Of a stretch of 64,000 bases of DNA, positions 33,915-41,246 are shown in pieces (within the stretch, counting starts at the first letter, position 1; each line of letters starts with the position of its first letter). Source of the stretch: Alistipes sp. (GTDB lineage Bacteria > Bacteroidota > Bacteroidia > Bacteroidales > Rikenellaceae); assembly GCA_017936685.1 (NCBI GenBank), contig JAGBFA010000010.1, positions 246,268-310,267 on the forward strand. The letters are read 5' to 3'. The notes beneath the pieces are model-generated. The model was given only the letters and a program-made list of their open reading frames with translations, had not been told where the DNA came from and did no database searches. The position numbers and the translations under genes were made by a program.

Positions 33915-34538
33915 ATGAAACGAATATTCTTATTGGCTGCCGCTTTGGGCTGCATATCACTCTACTCCTGCGACAACGATCAGGATTTAAGCGATTTGAC
34001 TCCGTTCGAATTGGAGGTATTGGAGCTTAACAATCTGATAGCCTCGCAATCGAATTTTGATGAGGAGGCTTTGCTTGACGACCTATGCAGAGGTACTATG
34101 AAAATGACATCACATTATAATATTGAAAACGGAGAAGTAGTTGAATTTAAGTGGCCGGCAGGGTTCAATGTGCCTTGCCTTCAAACTCTCTTCTTTGCAG
34201 ACGGAACATGCCGCGAGTGCTACACTGAATGTACGGTAGGAATAGGTGGCAATCCGAGTGTCATAGAAGATACATATTACGAGTGTGATTGGAGATACGA
34301 TAGCGATACACGATCGATAATAATGCATTACAACAACTATTTGACATCAGTCGACGGCGAACGCATCTACTTTGACGACACAGCCACAAAAGTGCTTTAT
34401 TACAATACCGAGACTCATCGTCTGATACTCGAAGGCCATATATATAGTTATAGACGATATGTAATTCGCATGTCTGGCTATATCGATGTCGATCCTGCGG
34501 AGCGCGAGCGCATTATCGAGAAATACTGCGGTGAGTAA
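33915..34538 (+). CDS. Hypothetical lipoprotein paired with the C10 peptidase
   Basis: 207 aa; signal ends LYSC (Cys19). Mature protein is acidic with several Cys (ADGTCRECYTECTVG), a repeated beta-strand pattern (TRSIIMHYNN, TKVLYYNTETHRLILEG) and no enzyme motif. It begins 21 bp after the peptidase stop and ends at the shared terminator, so the two form one unit. In several Bacteroides loci C10 peptidases are co-encoded with small inhibitors or prodomain-like proteins; whether this is one is speculation. AT-rich like the peptidase 3' half. Confidence 0.75.
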   Translation: MKRIFLLAAALGCISLYSCDNDQDLSDLTPFELEVLELNNLIASQSNFDEEALLDDLCRGTMKMTSHYNIENGEVVEFKWPAGFNVPCLQTLFFADGTCRECYTECTVGIGGNPSVIEDTYYECDWRYDSDTRSIIMHYNNYLTSVDGERIYFDDTATKVLYYNTETHRLILEGHIYSYRRYVIRMSGYIDVDPAERERIIEKYCGE

Positions 34539-34576
34539 GTGAGTAAAGACCGGTTTGGTCGGATCTTTTTTCCGGT

Positions 34577-34614
34577 CGGCAGTCGGGGCATGTCCTCGGC
34601 TGCCGATGTTTTTT
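34577..34614 (+). terminator. Terminator of the C10 peptidase operon
   Basis: 12-bp stem CGGCAGTCGGGG / CCTCGGCTGCCG (34577-34588 / 34594-34605) with G-T wobbles and a T6 run at 34609-34614, 39 bp after the stop codon. Confidence 0.8.
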
Positions 34615-34621
34615 GAGAGAG

Positions 34622-34763
34622 CTGTCACTCCGAGGGAGGGCGCATGGCCCGACCGTGGGAGTCTCGCAGGTGAGAGCGCAGTTTTGCAACAAGAAAGTGC
34701 ATATATCAACAAAAAAACAGAGATTCTCACGCCGCGATTTCCAATCGCTCCTCAGAATGGCAG
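34622..34763 (+). repeat. A-family element, copy 4 (long variant), with a degraded B arm after it
   Basis: 142 bp; shares the AAGAAAGTGCATATATCAAC interior with the copy at 31853. A decayed B right arm (ACAGCCGGATTCT) follows near 34791. Confidence 0.8.
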
Positions 34764-34907
34764 AATGTGTATATCGGCCACGCACATACCACAGCCGGAT
34801 TCTCTGCAACATTCGACACGATATAGATATTTCGAATCAGCCGGACATATTGTTCATTTTAGCCGATAAATTATTCCATTTATCGTCCCTACAATAATTA
34901 ATTTTAT

Positions 34908-34915
34908 TATATTTG
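34908..34915 (+). promoter_or_regulatory. Promoter -7 box (TATATTTG) for lipoprotein gene
   Basis: Exact TAnnTTTG in AT-rich DNA, 122 bp upstream of the lipoprotein ATG at 35037; no TTTG at the right distance. Confidence 0.55.
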
Positions 34916-34943
34916 CAATGTGTTAACCAACAAAATCATTTTT

Positions 34944-35021
34944 ATGAAAAACCGAATCGTTATTATCGGACTATTTCACTTGTCGAATCCCGACTCCTAT
35001 TTTGAATACTCAGTCGAATAA
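34944..35021 (+). CDS. Possible 25-codon leader ORF
   Basis: Starts MKNRIVIIGLFHLSNPDSY and stops TAA 16 bp before the next ATG. It has a basic start and a short hydrophobic stretch. It could be a translated leader or the relic of a lost signal peptide. Weak support. Confidence 0.2.
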   Translation: MKNRIVIIGLFHLSNPDSYFEYSVE

Positions 35022-35036
35022 AAAAACAATCGTAAC

Positions 35037-35480
35037 ATGAAATCATTAGTTGCTAAAATTGCAGGAGCAGTTATCATTACAGTTGCAATGGTCGGCTGTA
35101 ACAACGAGAACGACGAACAGCCTATGGGTCCGCGCTATGCGTTTGTCGATGAGCAAACAGTCATAGACGTAACGCCGCAAACCGAGTCGTTCGACTTGGA
35201 GTGTCTCTATCTGTGGCCTATAAATGAAGAGAGCATGTATATCCAACTGCCGATGATATCGGTCGACGCAAATCTCAGCACGGCTGTTGAAGGCGAAGAT
35301 TTCATCTTCGACAAATACAGCGACAATATTACGCTGACCGGCCACAAAATACGTATTCCGGTGCAGATCATCGCCGGACGAATTACCGATGAAGTTAAGA
35401 TCGTGTTCGTCATCGACGAGATAGCCGACAGGGATCTGCCGTCGCACACCACCGTTATTCTGCGACCTGCCGCAGAATAA
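35037..35480 (+). CDS. Hypothetical small lipoprotein, Calx-beta/DUF4843-like pattern
   Basis: 147 aa; signal ends AMVGC (Cys21). The mature part is one all-beta domain: FDLECLYLWP, ANLSTAVEGEDFIFDKYSDN, HKIRIPVQIIAGRITDEVKIVFVID, ending in THTTVILRP-like strand. The STAVEGEDF plus IRIPVQII pattern recalls Calx-beta or DUF4843-type extracellular domains, but this is only a visual similarity. Monocistronic, with its own promoter box and a strong terminator. Confidence 0.7.
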   Translation: MKSLVAKIAGAVIITVAMVGCNNENDEQPMGPRYAFVDEQTVIDVTPQTESFDLECLYLWPINEESMYIQLPMISVDANLSTAVEGEDFIFDKYSDNITLTGHKIRIPVQIIAGRITDEVKIVFVIDEIADRDLPSHTTVILRPAAE

Positions 35481-35510
35481 GACAGCCTATTGCAAACGGG
35501 CTGACAACAC

Positions 35511-35557
35511 AATAACGATCGTCGCATCGGCAAAGTCCGATGCGACGATCGGTTATT
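35511..35557. terminator. Strong hairpin after the 147-aa lipoprotein gene
   Basis: Perfect 15-bp stem CGATCGTCGCATCGG / CCGATGCGACGATCG (35516-35530 / 35537-35551), extended by AATAA/TTATT with one bulge. Confidence 0.8.
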
Positions 35558-35660
35558 ATTACAACATCAGATCATTGTTCACGCATTTATCGCATTCGTA
35601 ATGATATAATGAAAGTTGTCTCACACTGATTTCTCGCTTGCACACGAAATGAAAAGCAAA

Positions 35661-35773
35661 TGTCGACCACCGAGCGACGGCTTGCGCCGTTATATAATTC
35701 TGACCTCACCCCAAACCCCTCCCTCGGGAGGGGCTTTTGTCGCGCGATTTATCGCGCTCCATGTGGGGCGTGG
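35661..35773 (+). repeat. C-family element, copy 1
   Basis: 113 bp: GCGACGGCTTGCGCCGTTAT, then CCCCTCCCTCGGGAGGGGCTTTTG (hairpin plus T-rich tail), then CGCGCGATTTATCGCGC, ending GTGGGGCGTGG. Almost identical to 61729-61840 and, inverted, to 60798-60910. Confidence 0.85.
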
Positions 35774-35816
35774 CAGACATTGTTATGCGTCCCGTGGTGG
35801 TGCATTTGTATGTTGT

Positions 35817-35948
35817 CTGTCACTCCGATGCAGGGCATTGCCCGACCGTGGGAGTCTCGCGGGAGGGAGCGCGGTTACACAGAGGCATTTTGTCGACCGA
35901 AACAGAGATTCTCACGTCGCGATTTACAATCGCTCCTCAGAATGACAG
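35817..35948 (+). repeat. A-family element, copy 5
   Basis: 132 bp; left arm has GATGCAGGGCATTGCCCGA in place of the usual CCGCAGG segment; right end complete. Lies 44 bp after a C element, as at 60-62 kb. Confidence 0.85.
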
Positions 35949-36109
35949 GACAGAGGGCATGTTGTGCACAGATTTCCCGCTGGTGCTCGAAATGACAAAG
36001 GGTCGGCAACCGAGCGGCTTGCTTGCCGAAAGGCACAAAAAAGGATATGCTTCTGCAATGATGTCGATTTTTTTTGTTCTTCCTGCGAATACAATAGGAT
36101 ATAAGTTTG

Positions 36110-36117
36110 TACTTTTG
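36110..36117 (+). promoter_or_regulatory. Promoter -7 box (TACTTTTG) for DUF5036-like gene
   Basis: Exact TAnnTTTG 64 bp upstream of the ATG; a T9 run lies about 40 bp further upstream. Confidence 0.55.
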
Positions 36118-36180
36118 TAACCGGGTAGGCCGTCGGCTCGCCCGCTGGATTTCGAATAAAGAATCAATAGGTAGACAATC

Positions 36181-36909
36181 ATGAACGTCAACAAACTTTT
36201 AATCGCTCTTTTTGCTTTAAGTTCTTTTGCCGCAGTTTCTTGCAGCAACGATGAAGACGAACCTCAAATGCCGGCAAATGCCGTCACGCTGAATATGCCG
36301 ATAGGAGACAGCGCAACTACTATCGGAGGCTCCGATGTCTATATCAACCGCTCCAACAACTTCACCTCCTCGAATTGCGGCATAGCGGATTTGGGAAGAA
36401 AGGGCGGATTTAATAGAAATCCCGAACTCTCGCAGATAGCACAGGATATGGCTGTGACACCCGGAAACTATTATCAGATATTTTCTGCCGGAAATGTCAA
36501 GACCGTTGCCGGCAAACGCGCTTATCCGATCAACTGCAACTATTACAATGTCCGCGTCGATTCTTGGATCTCCGATAAGAACAATGACATTACAGGCGCA
36601 AGGGTCAGCTATGTCGAGTGCTATCCACAGGCGAGTCGGCTTCCCGAATGGGACTCGCAGGTCAAGACGATCGATTTTTACCATGTCGGCAATCTCTATG
36701 AATATGCCTTTGACAATGACGTGGTGGTAGACCCGAATTACGATGTCTACAATTTTGAGAATTCCAATATGCAGGAGCACCTGGCGGTAGCCGTCGATGG
36801 CAACTGCATCTCGTTCTCGATATCCGGCTCTGCCTACGGCAAAGCCGAGGTCGTTGTGCTTGTCCGCCACGAAAGTCTCTATACCCGTGCGCGTTTCATC
36901 GTTCAATAA
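36181..36909 (+). CDS. DUF5036-like lipoprotein
   Basis: 242 aa; signal ends AVSC (Cys21). Core segment VTLNMPIGDSATTIGGSDVYINRSNNF, then CGIADLGRKGG, AVTPGNYYQIFSAG and AYPINCNYYNVRVDSWI, which I recall as the conserved pattern of the DUF5036 family of Bacteroides lipoproteins (moderate certainty). All-beta, secreted, no catalytic motif. Stands alone between repeat clusters. Function unknown. Confidence 0.75.
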   Translation: MNVNKLLIALFALSSFAAVSCSNDEDEPQMPANAVTLNMPIGDSATTIGGSDVYINRSNNFTSSNCGIADLGRKGGFNRNPELSQIAQDMAVTPGNYYQIFSAGNVKTVAGKRAYPINCNYYNVRVDSWISDKNNDITGARVSYVECYPQASRLPEWDSQVKTIDFYHVGNLYEYAFDNDVVVDPNYDVYNFENSNMQEHLAVAVDGNCISFSISGSAYGKAEVVVLVRHESLYTRARFIVQ

Positions 36910-36969
36910 CCTCTTTGCTGGCCTGCCGATAGAACTTATCTAAGCGAACGCCTTTGCGAAACAATGGAC

Positions 36970-37076
36970 GGCGTTGGAGTCTCGCGGACGAGGGCGCAAC
37001 CGCCGAACAGAGTGTGCACATCGACCAAAACAGAGATTCTTACGTCGCGTGCATAGCACGCTCCTCAGAATGACAT
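36970..37076 (+). repeat. A-family element, copy 6, left end missing
   Basis: Begins at GGCGTTGGAGTCTCGCGG and keeps the right end (CTCCTCAGAATGACA). Confidence 0.75.
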
Positions 37077-37085
37077 AGCACAAAA

Positions 37086-37204
37086 TGTCATTCTGAACGG
37101 AACGCAGTGCAGTGAAGAATCCGGTTGTGGTAGACAAGGCATATCAGCCTCGCACCGTCCCCAACCAGATTCTTCACTACGTTACACTCCGCTCAGAATG
37201 ACAG
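37086..37204 (+). repeat. B-family hairpin repeat, uninterrupted, second copy
   Basis: Left arm TGTCATTCTGAACGGAACGC ... GAAGAATCCGGTTGTGG, right arm CCCCAACCAGATTCTTCAC ... GCTCAGAATGACAG; 119 bp. Confidence 0.8.
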
Positions 37205-37382
37205 GACAGAGGGCATGTTGCGCACGGATTTCCCGCCTGCGCTCGAAATGACATGACAATGGAAATAATATCGCACGGATTCTCCGTCTATCATTCGAAA
37301 AGAGATGCCGCCGTCGCTTCTGGGTGCGGAGCGGCCGAGGCGTAATTTTGCGGCGAGATTATGATTATTGGCGCAAAAAAGC

Positions 37383-37390
37383 TACCTTTG
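37383..37390 (+). promoter_or_regulatory. Flippase operon promoter -7 box (TACCTTTG)
   Basis: Exact TAnnTTTG 41 bp before the flippase ATG; first gene of a long plus-strand run to about 47.7 kb. Confidence 0.6.
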
Positions 37391-37430
37391 CAAAGTATAT
37401 ACCCATATTAACAGAGGTATGCGATAGAAG

Positions 37431-38912
37431 ATGCTTGAAAAGTTAGCCAAACAGACTGCAATATACGGCATAAGCACGATAGTGGTGAGGTTCCTGAACT
37501 ATCTGCTCACGCCCTACTACACGCGCATATTCGACGAGGCCACCTACGGCATCGTCACCGACGTCTATGCTCTGATTCCCTTTGCATTGGTGCTGCTGTC
37601 GATGGGCATGGAGTCGAGTTACTTCCGCTTCACCACACGTGCCGAGGAGGCGGGCGGCGACGTGGCTGCGGCCAAACGCAAGGTGTTCGCCACCACGTGG
37701 GGCGTAACGTCGCTTGCCGCGGCGGTGTTCTGCGCTGCGGTGGTGCTGCTGCGCGAGCCGCTGTCGTCGGCCATGGGCGAGGCTTACCGTTCGCATACGG
37801 AGTATATAGTGGTGGTGGGTGCCATCGTGATGCTCGACGTGTTTGCGATAATCCCGTTCTCGCGTCTGCGCGAGCAGGGACGCGCCATGACCTTCGTGGC
37901 GTTGAAGGCGGTCAACGTGCTGCTGAACGTCGCTCTGGCCATAGCTTTCGGCGTGGCGGGCTTGTACTCGTCGGAGTTCGGCGTGGGCTGGGTCTTCGTG
38001 GCCAACCTCGCCGCGAGTGCGGTGACGCTGCTGCTGATACTGCTCACGACGGGCCGGACTGTGCCGCATATCGACCGCAAACTGCTCGGCCGCATACTGG
38101 TCTACTCGCTGCCGCTGCTGATAAGCGGCCTGGCAGGCACGGCCAACGAGTTCATCGACCGGCAGATGATAAAGTATCTCGCCCCGGGCGACCACGCTGC
38201 GGCGATGGCCGAGTTGGGCATCTACGGCGCGATTGTGAAGATCGCGGTGGTGATGACTCTCTTCACGCAGATGTATCGTCTGGCGGCCGAACCCTTCTTT
38301 CTATCGAGCTTCAAGAAGAGCGATTTCGTCGAGGCCAACGCCGCGGCGATGAAATATTTTGTCATGGCTTCGATGGTGATCTTCGCCGGCATAGTGCTGT
38401 TTAAGGATCTCTTCGCACTTATCGTGGGCGAGAGGTTCCGCCAGGGCATAGGCATCTTGCCCGTGGTGCTGGCCTCGAACGTCCTAAGCGGTATATGGCT
38501 CAACCTGTCGTTCTGGTACAAGCGCGAGGAGAAGACGAGATATGCCGCCTACATCACCTTCTTGGGCTTGGGCGTGACACTGGCACTGAGCTTCCTGCTG
38601 GTGCCGCGGTGGGGCTATCGCGGTGCGGCATGGGTGCGTTTCGCGGCCGAGGCGGCTATGGTGGTATGGAGCTACACGCTCTGCCGCAAGCACTACCCCA
38701 TACCCTACGATCTGCGTCGCATGGCCGAGTATGTGGCCGTCACGGCGGGCATCTACGCCGTGTCGTATTTCGTCGGCGGCGAGCTGCCGCGGGCGGCGGC
38801 AGTGGCGGTGAATTGCACGCTCTTTGCCGCGATGTTATTATATATAGTGCGTCGTGAGAGAATCGACGTCAGAGGATTGGTCGGAGCCGTAATACACAGA
38901 GGAAGAGTATGA
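37431..38912 (+). CDS. Polysaccharide flippase (Wzx/MATE-like oligosaccharide translocase)
   Basis: 493 aa, highly hydrophobic with about 12-14 predicted transmembrane helices. N-terminal LAKQTAIYGISTIVVRFLNYLLTPYYTRIF is typical of Bacteroidetes lipopolysaccharide-biosynthesis flippases (RfbX/MurJ-like fold). It probably moves lipid-linked glycan units across the inner membrane. It overlaps the next gene by 4 bp (ATGA), so it is co-translated with holB despite the unrelated function. Confidence 0.88.
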   Translation: MLEKLAKQTAIYGISTIVVRFLNYLLTPYYTRIFDEATYGIVTDVYALIPFALVLLSMGMESSYFRFTTRAEEAGGDVAAAKRKVFATTWGVTSLAAAVFCAAVVLLREPLSSAMGEAYRSHTEYIVVVGAIVMLDVFAIIPFSRLREQGRAMTFVALKAVNVLLNVALAIAFGVAGLYSSEFGVGWVFVANLAASAVTLLLILLTTGRTVPHIDRKLLGRILVYSLPLLISGLAGTANEFIDRQMIKYLAPGDHAAAMAELGIYGAIVKIAVVMTLFTQMYRLAAEPFFLSSFKKSDFVEANAAAMKYFVMASMVIFAGIVLFKDLFALIVGERFRQGIGILPVVLASNVLSGIWLNLSFWYKREEKTRYAAYITFLGLGVTLALSFLLVPRWGYRGAAWVRFAAEAAMVVWSYTLCRKHYPIPYDLRRMAEYVAVTAGIYAVSYFVGGELPRAAAVAVNCTLFAAMLLYIVRRERIDVRGLVGAVIHRGRV

Positions 38913-40054
38913 GATTTGCCGATATAATAGGACACGACGATCTGAAACGTCACCTGGTGCGCAGCGTCGACCAGGGGCGCGTGAGCCATGCCCAGCTCTT
39001 CACGGGCGAGGCGGGCTACGGTGCGCTGCCGCTGGCTGTGGCCTACGCCCAGTATGTCAACTGCCCGAACCGCTCGGGTGGCGATTCGTGCGGTGTCTGC
39101 CCCTCGTGCGTGCAGATAGCGCAGATGGCGCACCCCGACGTGCACATGGTCTTTCCGGTCAACAAACGCGAAAAGAAGTCGGGCGAGGCGGTGCTGAGCG
39201 ACCAGTTTCTTTCGCAGTGGCGCGAGATGTGGCAGTCGGGCGGCGGTTACTTCTCTGCACAGCAGTGGTTCGACAAGCTCGATCTGGGCAAGACGATGAA
39301 GGGGCTGATCACGGCCAAGGAGTCGGACGAGATCATACGCAAGCTCTCGTTCAAGAGCTTCTCGTCGGAGTATAAGGTGATGATAGTGTGGCTGCCGGAG
39401 CTGATGAACGCCGACGCGGCCAACAAGATATTGAAGATATTGGAGGAGCCGTGGGACAAGACGCTGTTCCTGCTGGTCTCGGAGCGTCCCGAGCTGCTGC
39501 TGCCGACCATCGTTTCGCGCACGCAGCAGGTGTCGGTGGGACGCATCGACGCGGCGGCGTTGGAGGCGGCGGCACTCGCTGCCGGCGCGGCCGACCGGCA
39601 GACGGCGCACGGCATGGCACGCCTTGCGGGCGGCGATCTGCTCGAACTGCGCAGCCTGCTGCGCGGCGAGACCGACTCGATGCGTCACGAGTGCTTCGAG
39701 CTGTTCTGCTCGCTTATGCGACTGAGCTACAACGACAAGCATTTGGAGCTGATGAGCTGGGCCGACGATGTGAGCGACCTCTCGCGCGAGGGACAGCGGG
39801 CGTTTCTGTCGAATGCCGCGCGCCTGCTGAGAGAGAGCTACATGATACACGCCGGAGCCGCCGAGATCAGCTACCTGTGGGGCGAAGAGGCCGATTTCTG
39901 CCGCAAGTTCGCTCCCTACATAGGCAACTCGAACATCGAGTTCCTGATCGGTGAGATCGAGAAGGCCATGGCCCAAATATCGCAAAACGGCTCGCCGCGC
40001 ATAGTCTTCACGCACTTTGCGCTGGCCGTCAGCAAAACCATAAACCGCTTGTAG
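38909..40054 (+). CDS. holB: DNA polymerase III delta' subunit
   Basis: 381 aa. AAA+ clamp-loader fold: GHDDLKRHLVRSVDQGRVSHA at the N-terminus, a degenerate P-loop GEAGYGALPLA as expected for non-hydrolysing delta', a four-Cys zinc module (CPNRSGGDSCGVCPSC, about residues 51-70), SRC-like IVSRTQQV near residue 195, and LPELMNADAANKILKILEEP. Opens the sliding clamp with DnaX and delta. Overlaps the flippase gene by 4 bp and precedes folK by 2 bp. Confidence 0.92.
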   Translation: MRFADIIGHDDLKRHLVRSVDQGRVSHAQLFTGEAGYGALPLAVAYAQYVNCPNRSGGDSCGVCPSCVQIAQMAHPDVHMVFPVNKREKKSGEAVLSDQFLSQWREMWQSGGGYFSAQQWFDKLDLGKTMKGLITAKESDEIIRKLSFKSFSSEYKVMIVWLPELMNADAANKILKILEEPWDKTLFLLVSERPELLLPTIVSRTQQVSVGRIDAAALEAAALAAGAADRQTAHGMARLAGGDLLELRSLLRGETDSMRHECFELFCSLMRLSYNDKHLELMSWADDVSDLSREGQRAFLSNAARLLRESYMIHAGAAEISYLWGEEADFCRKFAPYIGNSNIEFLIGEIEKAMAQISQNGSPRIVFTHFALAVSKTINRL

Positions 40055-40056
40055 AG

Positions 40057-40581
40057 ATGGAGCGCACGCAGGAGATACTCTCTGTTCTGATGTTCGGATC
40101 CGATGCCGCCGATGCCGAAAAAAAGGTCGTCGAGGCAATAAACCGCGTTGCTGCCGACGTTGGTCGCATAGAGCGCGTCTCGCAGAGCTATCGCAGTCGG
40201 GCATACGGCTTCTCGTCGGAGCGGGAGTTCGTCAACCGCACGGCCGCGGTGACGACCCGCCTCACGGCCGAGGAGCTGTTAGATGCCGTCAACGCCATCG
40301 AGGCGCAGATGGGGCGCGACAGGGAGGCGGAGCGTCGGCAGCAGCAGCGCACGGGCGAGAGATACACCTCGCGGCCGATAGATATCGACATAGTGTTCTA
40401 CGGCGACGAGAGCCGTTCGACCGATCGGCTTACCATACCCTATCACTTCCTCTCGGAGCGCGAATATGCACTGCGTCCGCTGGCGGAGGTGGCGGGCGAC
40501 TATCGCCACCCGCAGATAGGCCGAACGCCGCGCGAGATGCTCGCAGAGCTGACGGGTGCACAAAAAACAGAGATCAGATGA
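40057..40581 (+). CDS. folK: 2-amino-4-hydroxy-6-hydroxymethyldihydropteridine pyrophosphokinase
   Basis: 174 aa. FGSDAADAEKKV replaces the usual LGSN start; SQSYRSRAYGFSSEREFVNRTAAV matches the pterin-binding region, and RPIDIDIVFYGDE plus LTIPYHFLSEREYALRPLAEVA are the HPPK signature with the two Mg-binding Asp. It catalyses pyrophosphoryl transfer to 6-hydroxymethyl-dihydropterin in folate synthesis. Overlaps the next lipoprotein gene by 4 bp. Confidence 0.88.
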   Translation: MERTQEILSVLMFGSDAADAEKKVVEAINRVAADVGRIERVSQSYRSRAYGFSSEREFVNRTAAVTTRLTAEELLDAVNAIEAQMGRDREAERRQQQRTGERYTSRPIDIDIVFYGDESRSTDRLTIPYHFLSEREYALRPLAEVAGDYRHPQIGRTPREMLAELTGAQKTEIR

Positions 40582-41246
40582 GACGTTGCAGATTTATAAT
40601 ATCGATGTCGGCCGTTGCGGTCTTTGCCGCCGCGACGCTTACCGGCTGCTTCAAGAAGGAGTCCTACGATACGATATACCGCATAGCGGTCTATAACCAG
40701 AACGTGTCGACCGAGGCTCCGACGCGGGCGGCCGATCTGGAATCGTATGCCTTTTATGTCGACACGACGCTGTGGCGCATCGCTTCGTGGCAGGACGCGC
40801 TGGCGCATGTGATAACCAACAAGGAGAATCCCTCGCTCAAACTCTCGCAGCCCGATGTCGTGGGCACGTTCGATGCCGAGGCCGACTTCCAGGTAGCCCT
40901 GCCGCTGACGCAGCCCATGTCGATGTTAGTTGTGGTCGACCGCGCCAATTCGATGTATGCCTACCGCAAGTATCTCTCGCCGATCAACATAGAGTCGATA
41001 CTTACGCAGCTGCACATATATGCGTGGCGACCGACCTACTCGGCCAACGGCTGGCGCATAGTCAACCCCTTCCCCGACGAAGAGCGGCCGCCGATAGTGC
41101 CCTCGGAGCCGGAAGAGCCGGAGAACCCCGATCAGCCGACCGATCCCGAAAACCCCGATCCGGAGACACCGGAACAGCCCGAAAACCCCGATGCCGAGAC
41201 GACGGGACAGGGCGGCGCAGAGACAAGTAACGGTAAAGTAATATAG
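40578..41246 (+). CDS. Hypothetical lipoprotein with Pro/Glu-rich C-terminal tail
   Basis: 222 aa; signal ends LTGC (Cys24). Residues 30-165 form an unrecognised globular part (YRIAVYNQNVSTEAPTRAA, ESYAFYVDTTLWRIASWQDAL). Residues about 170-205 are tandem PENPD/PTDPENP repeats, a flexible surface tail. The TRAADLESYAFYVD segment resembles processed fimbrillin-like N-termini, but no pilin domain follows. Translationally coupled to folK (ATGA). Function unknown. Confidence 0.75.
   Translation: MRRCRFIISMSAVAVFAAATLTGCFKKESYDTIYRIAVYNQNVSTEAPTRAADLESYAFYVDTTLWRIASWQDALAHVITNKENPSLKLSQPDVVGTFDAEADFQVALPLTQPMSMLVVVDRANSMYAYRKYLSPINIESILTQLHIYAWRPTYSANGWRIVNPFPDEERPPIVPSEPEEPENPDQPTDPENPDPETPEQPENPDAETTGQGGAETSNGKVI

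Larger units (their letters stand above)
34764..35036 (+). other. AT-rich leader before the 147-aa lipoprotein gene
   Basis: Contains a degraded B arm, a TATATTTG promoter box (34908-34915) and a possible 25-codon ORF at 34944-35021. Confidence 0.5.
35558..36180. other. Repeat-bearing intergenic region before the DUF5036-like gene
   Basis: Holds a C element, an A element, a GACAGAGGGCATGTTG segment repeated near 37203, and the DUF5036-like promoter. A degraded related stretch (TCTCACACTGATTTCTCGC) is near 35618. No gene. Confidence 0.6.
36910..37430. other. Repeat-bearing intergenic region before the flippase gene
   Basis: Left-truncated A element (36970-37076), complete B element, a GACAGAGGGCATGTTG segment shared with 35946-35998, then ordinary DNA with the flippase promoter. 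No gene. Confidence 0.65.
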
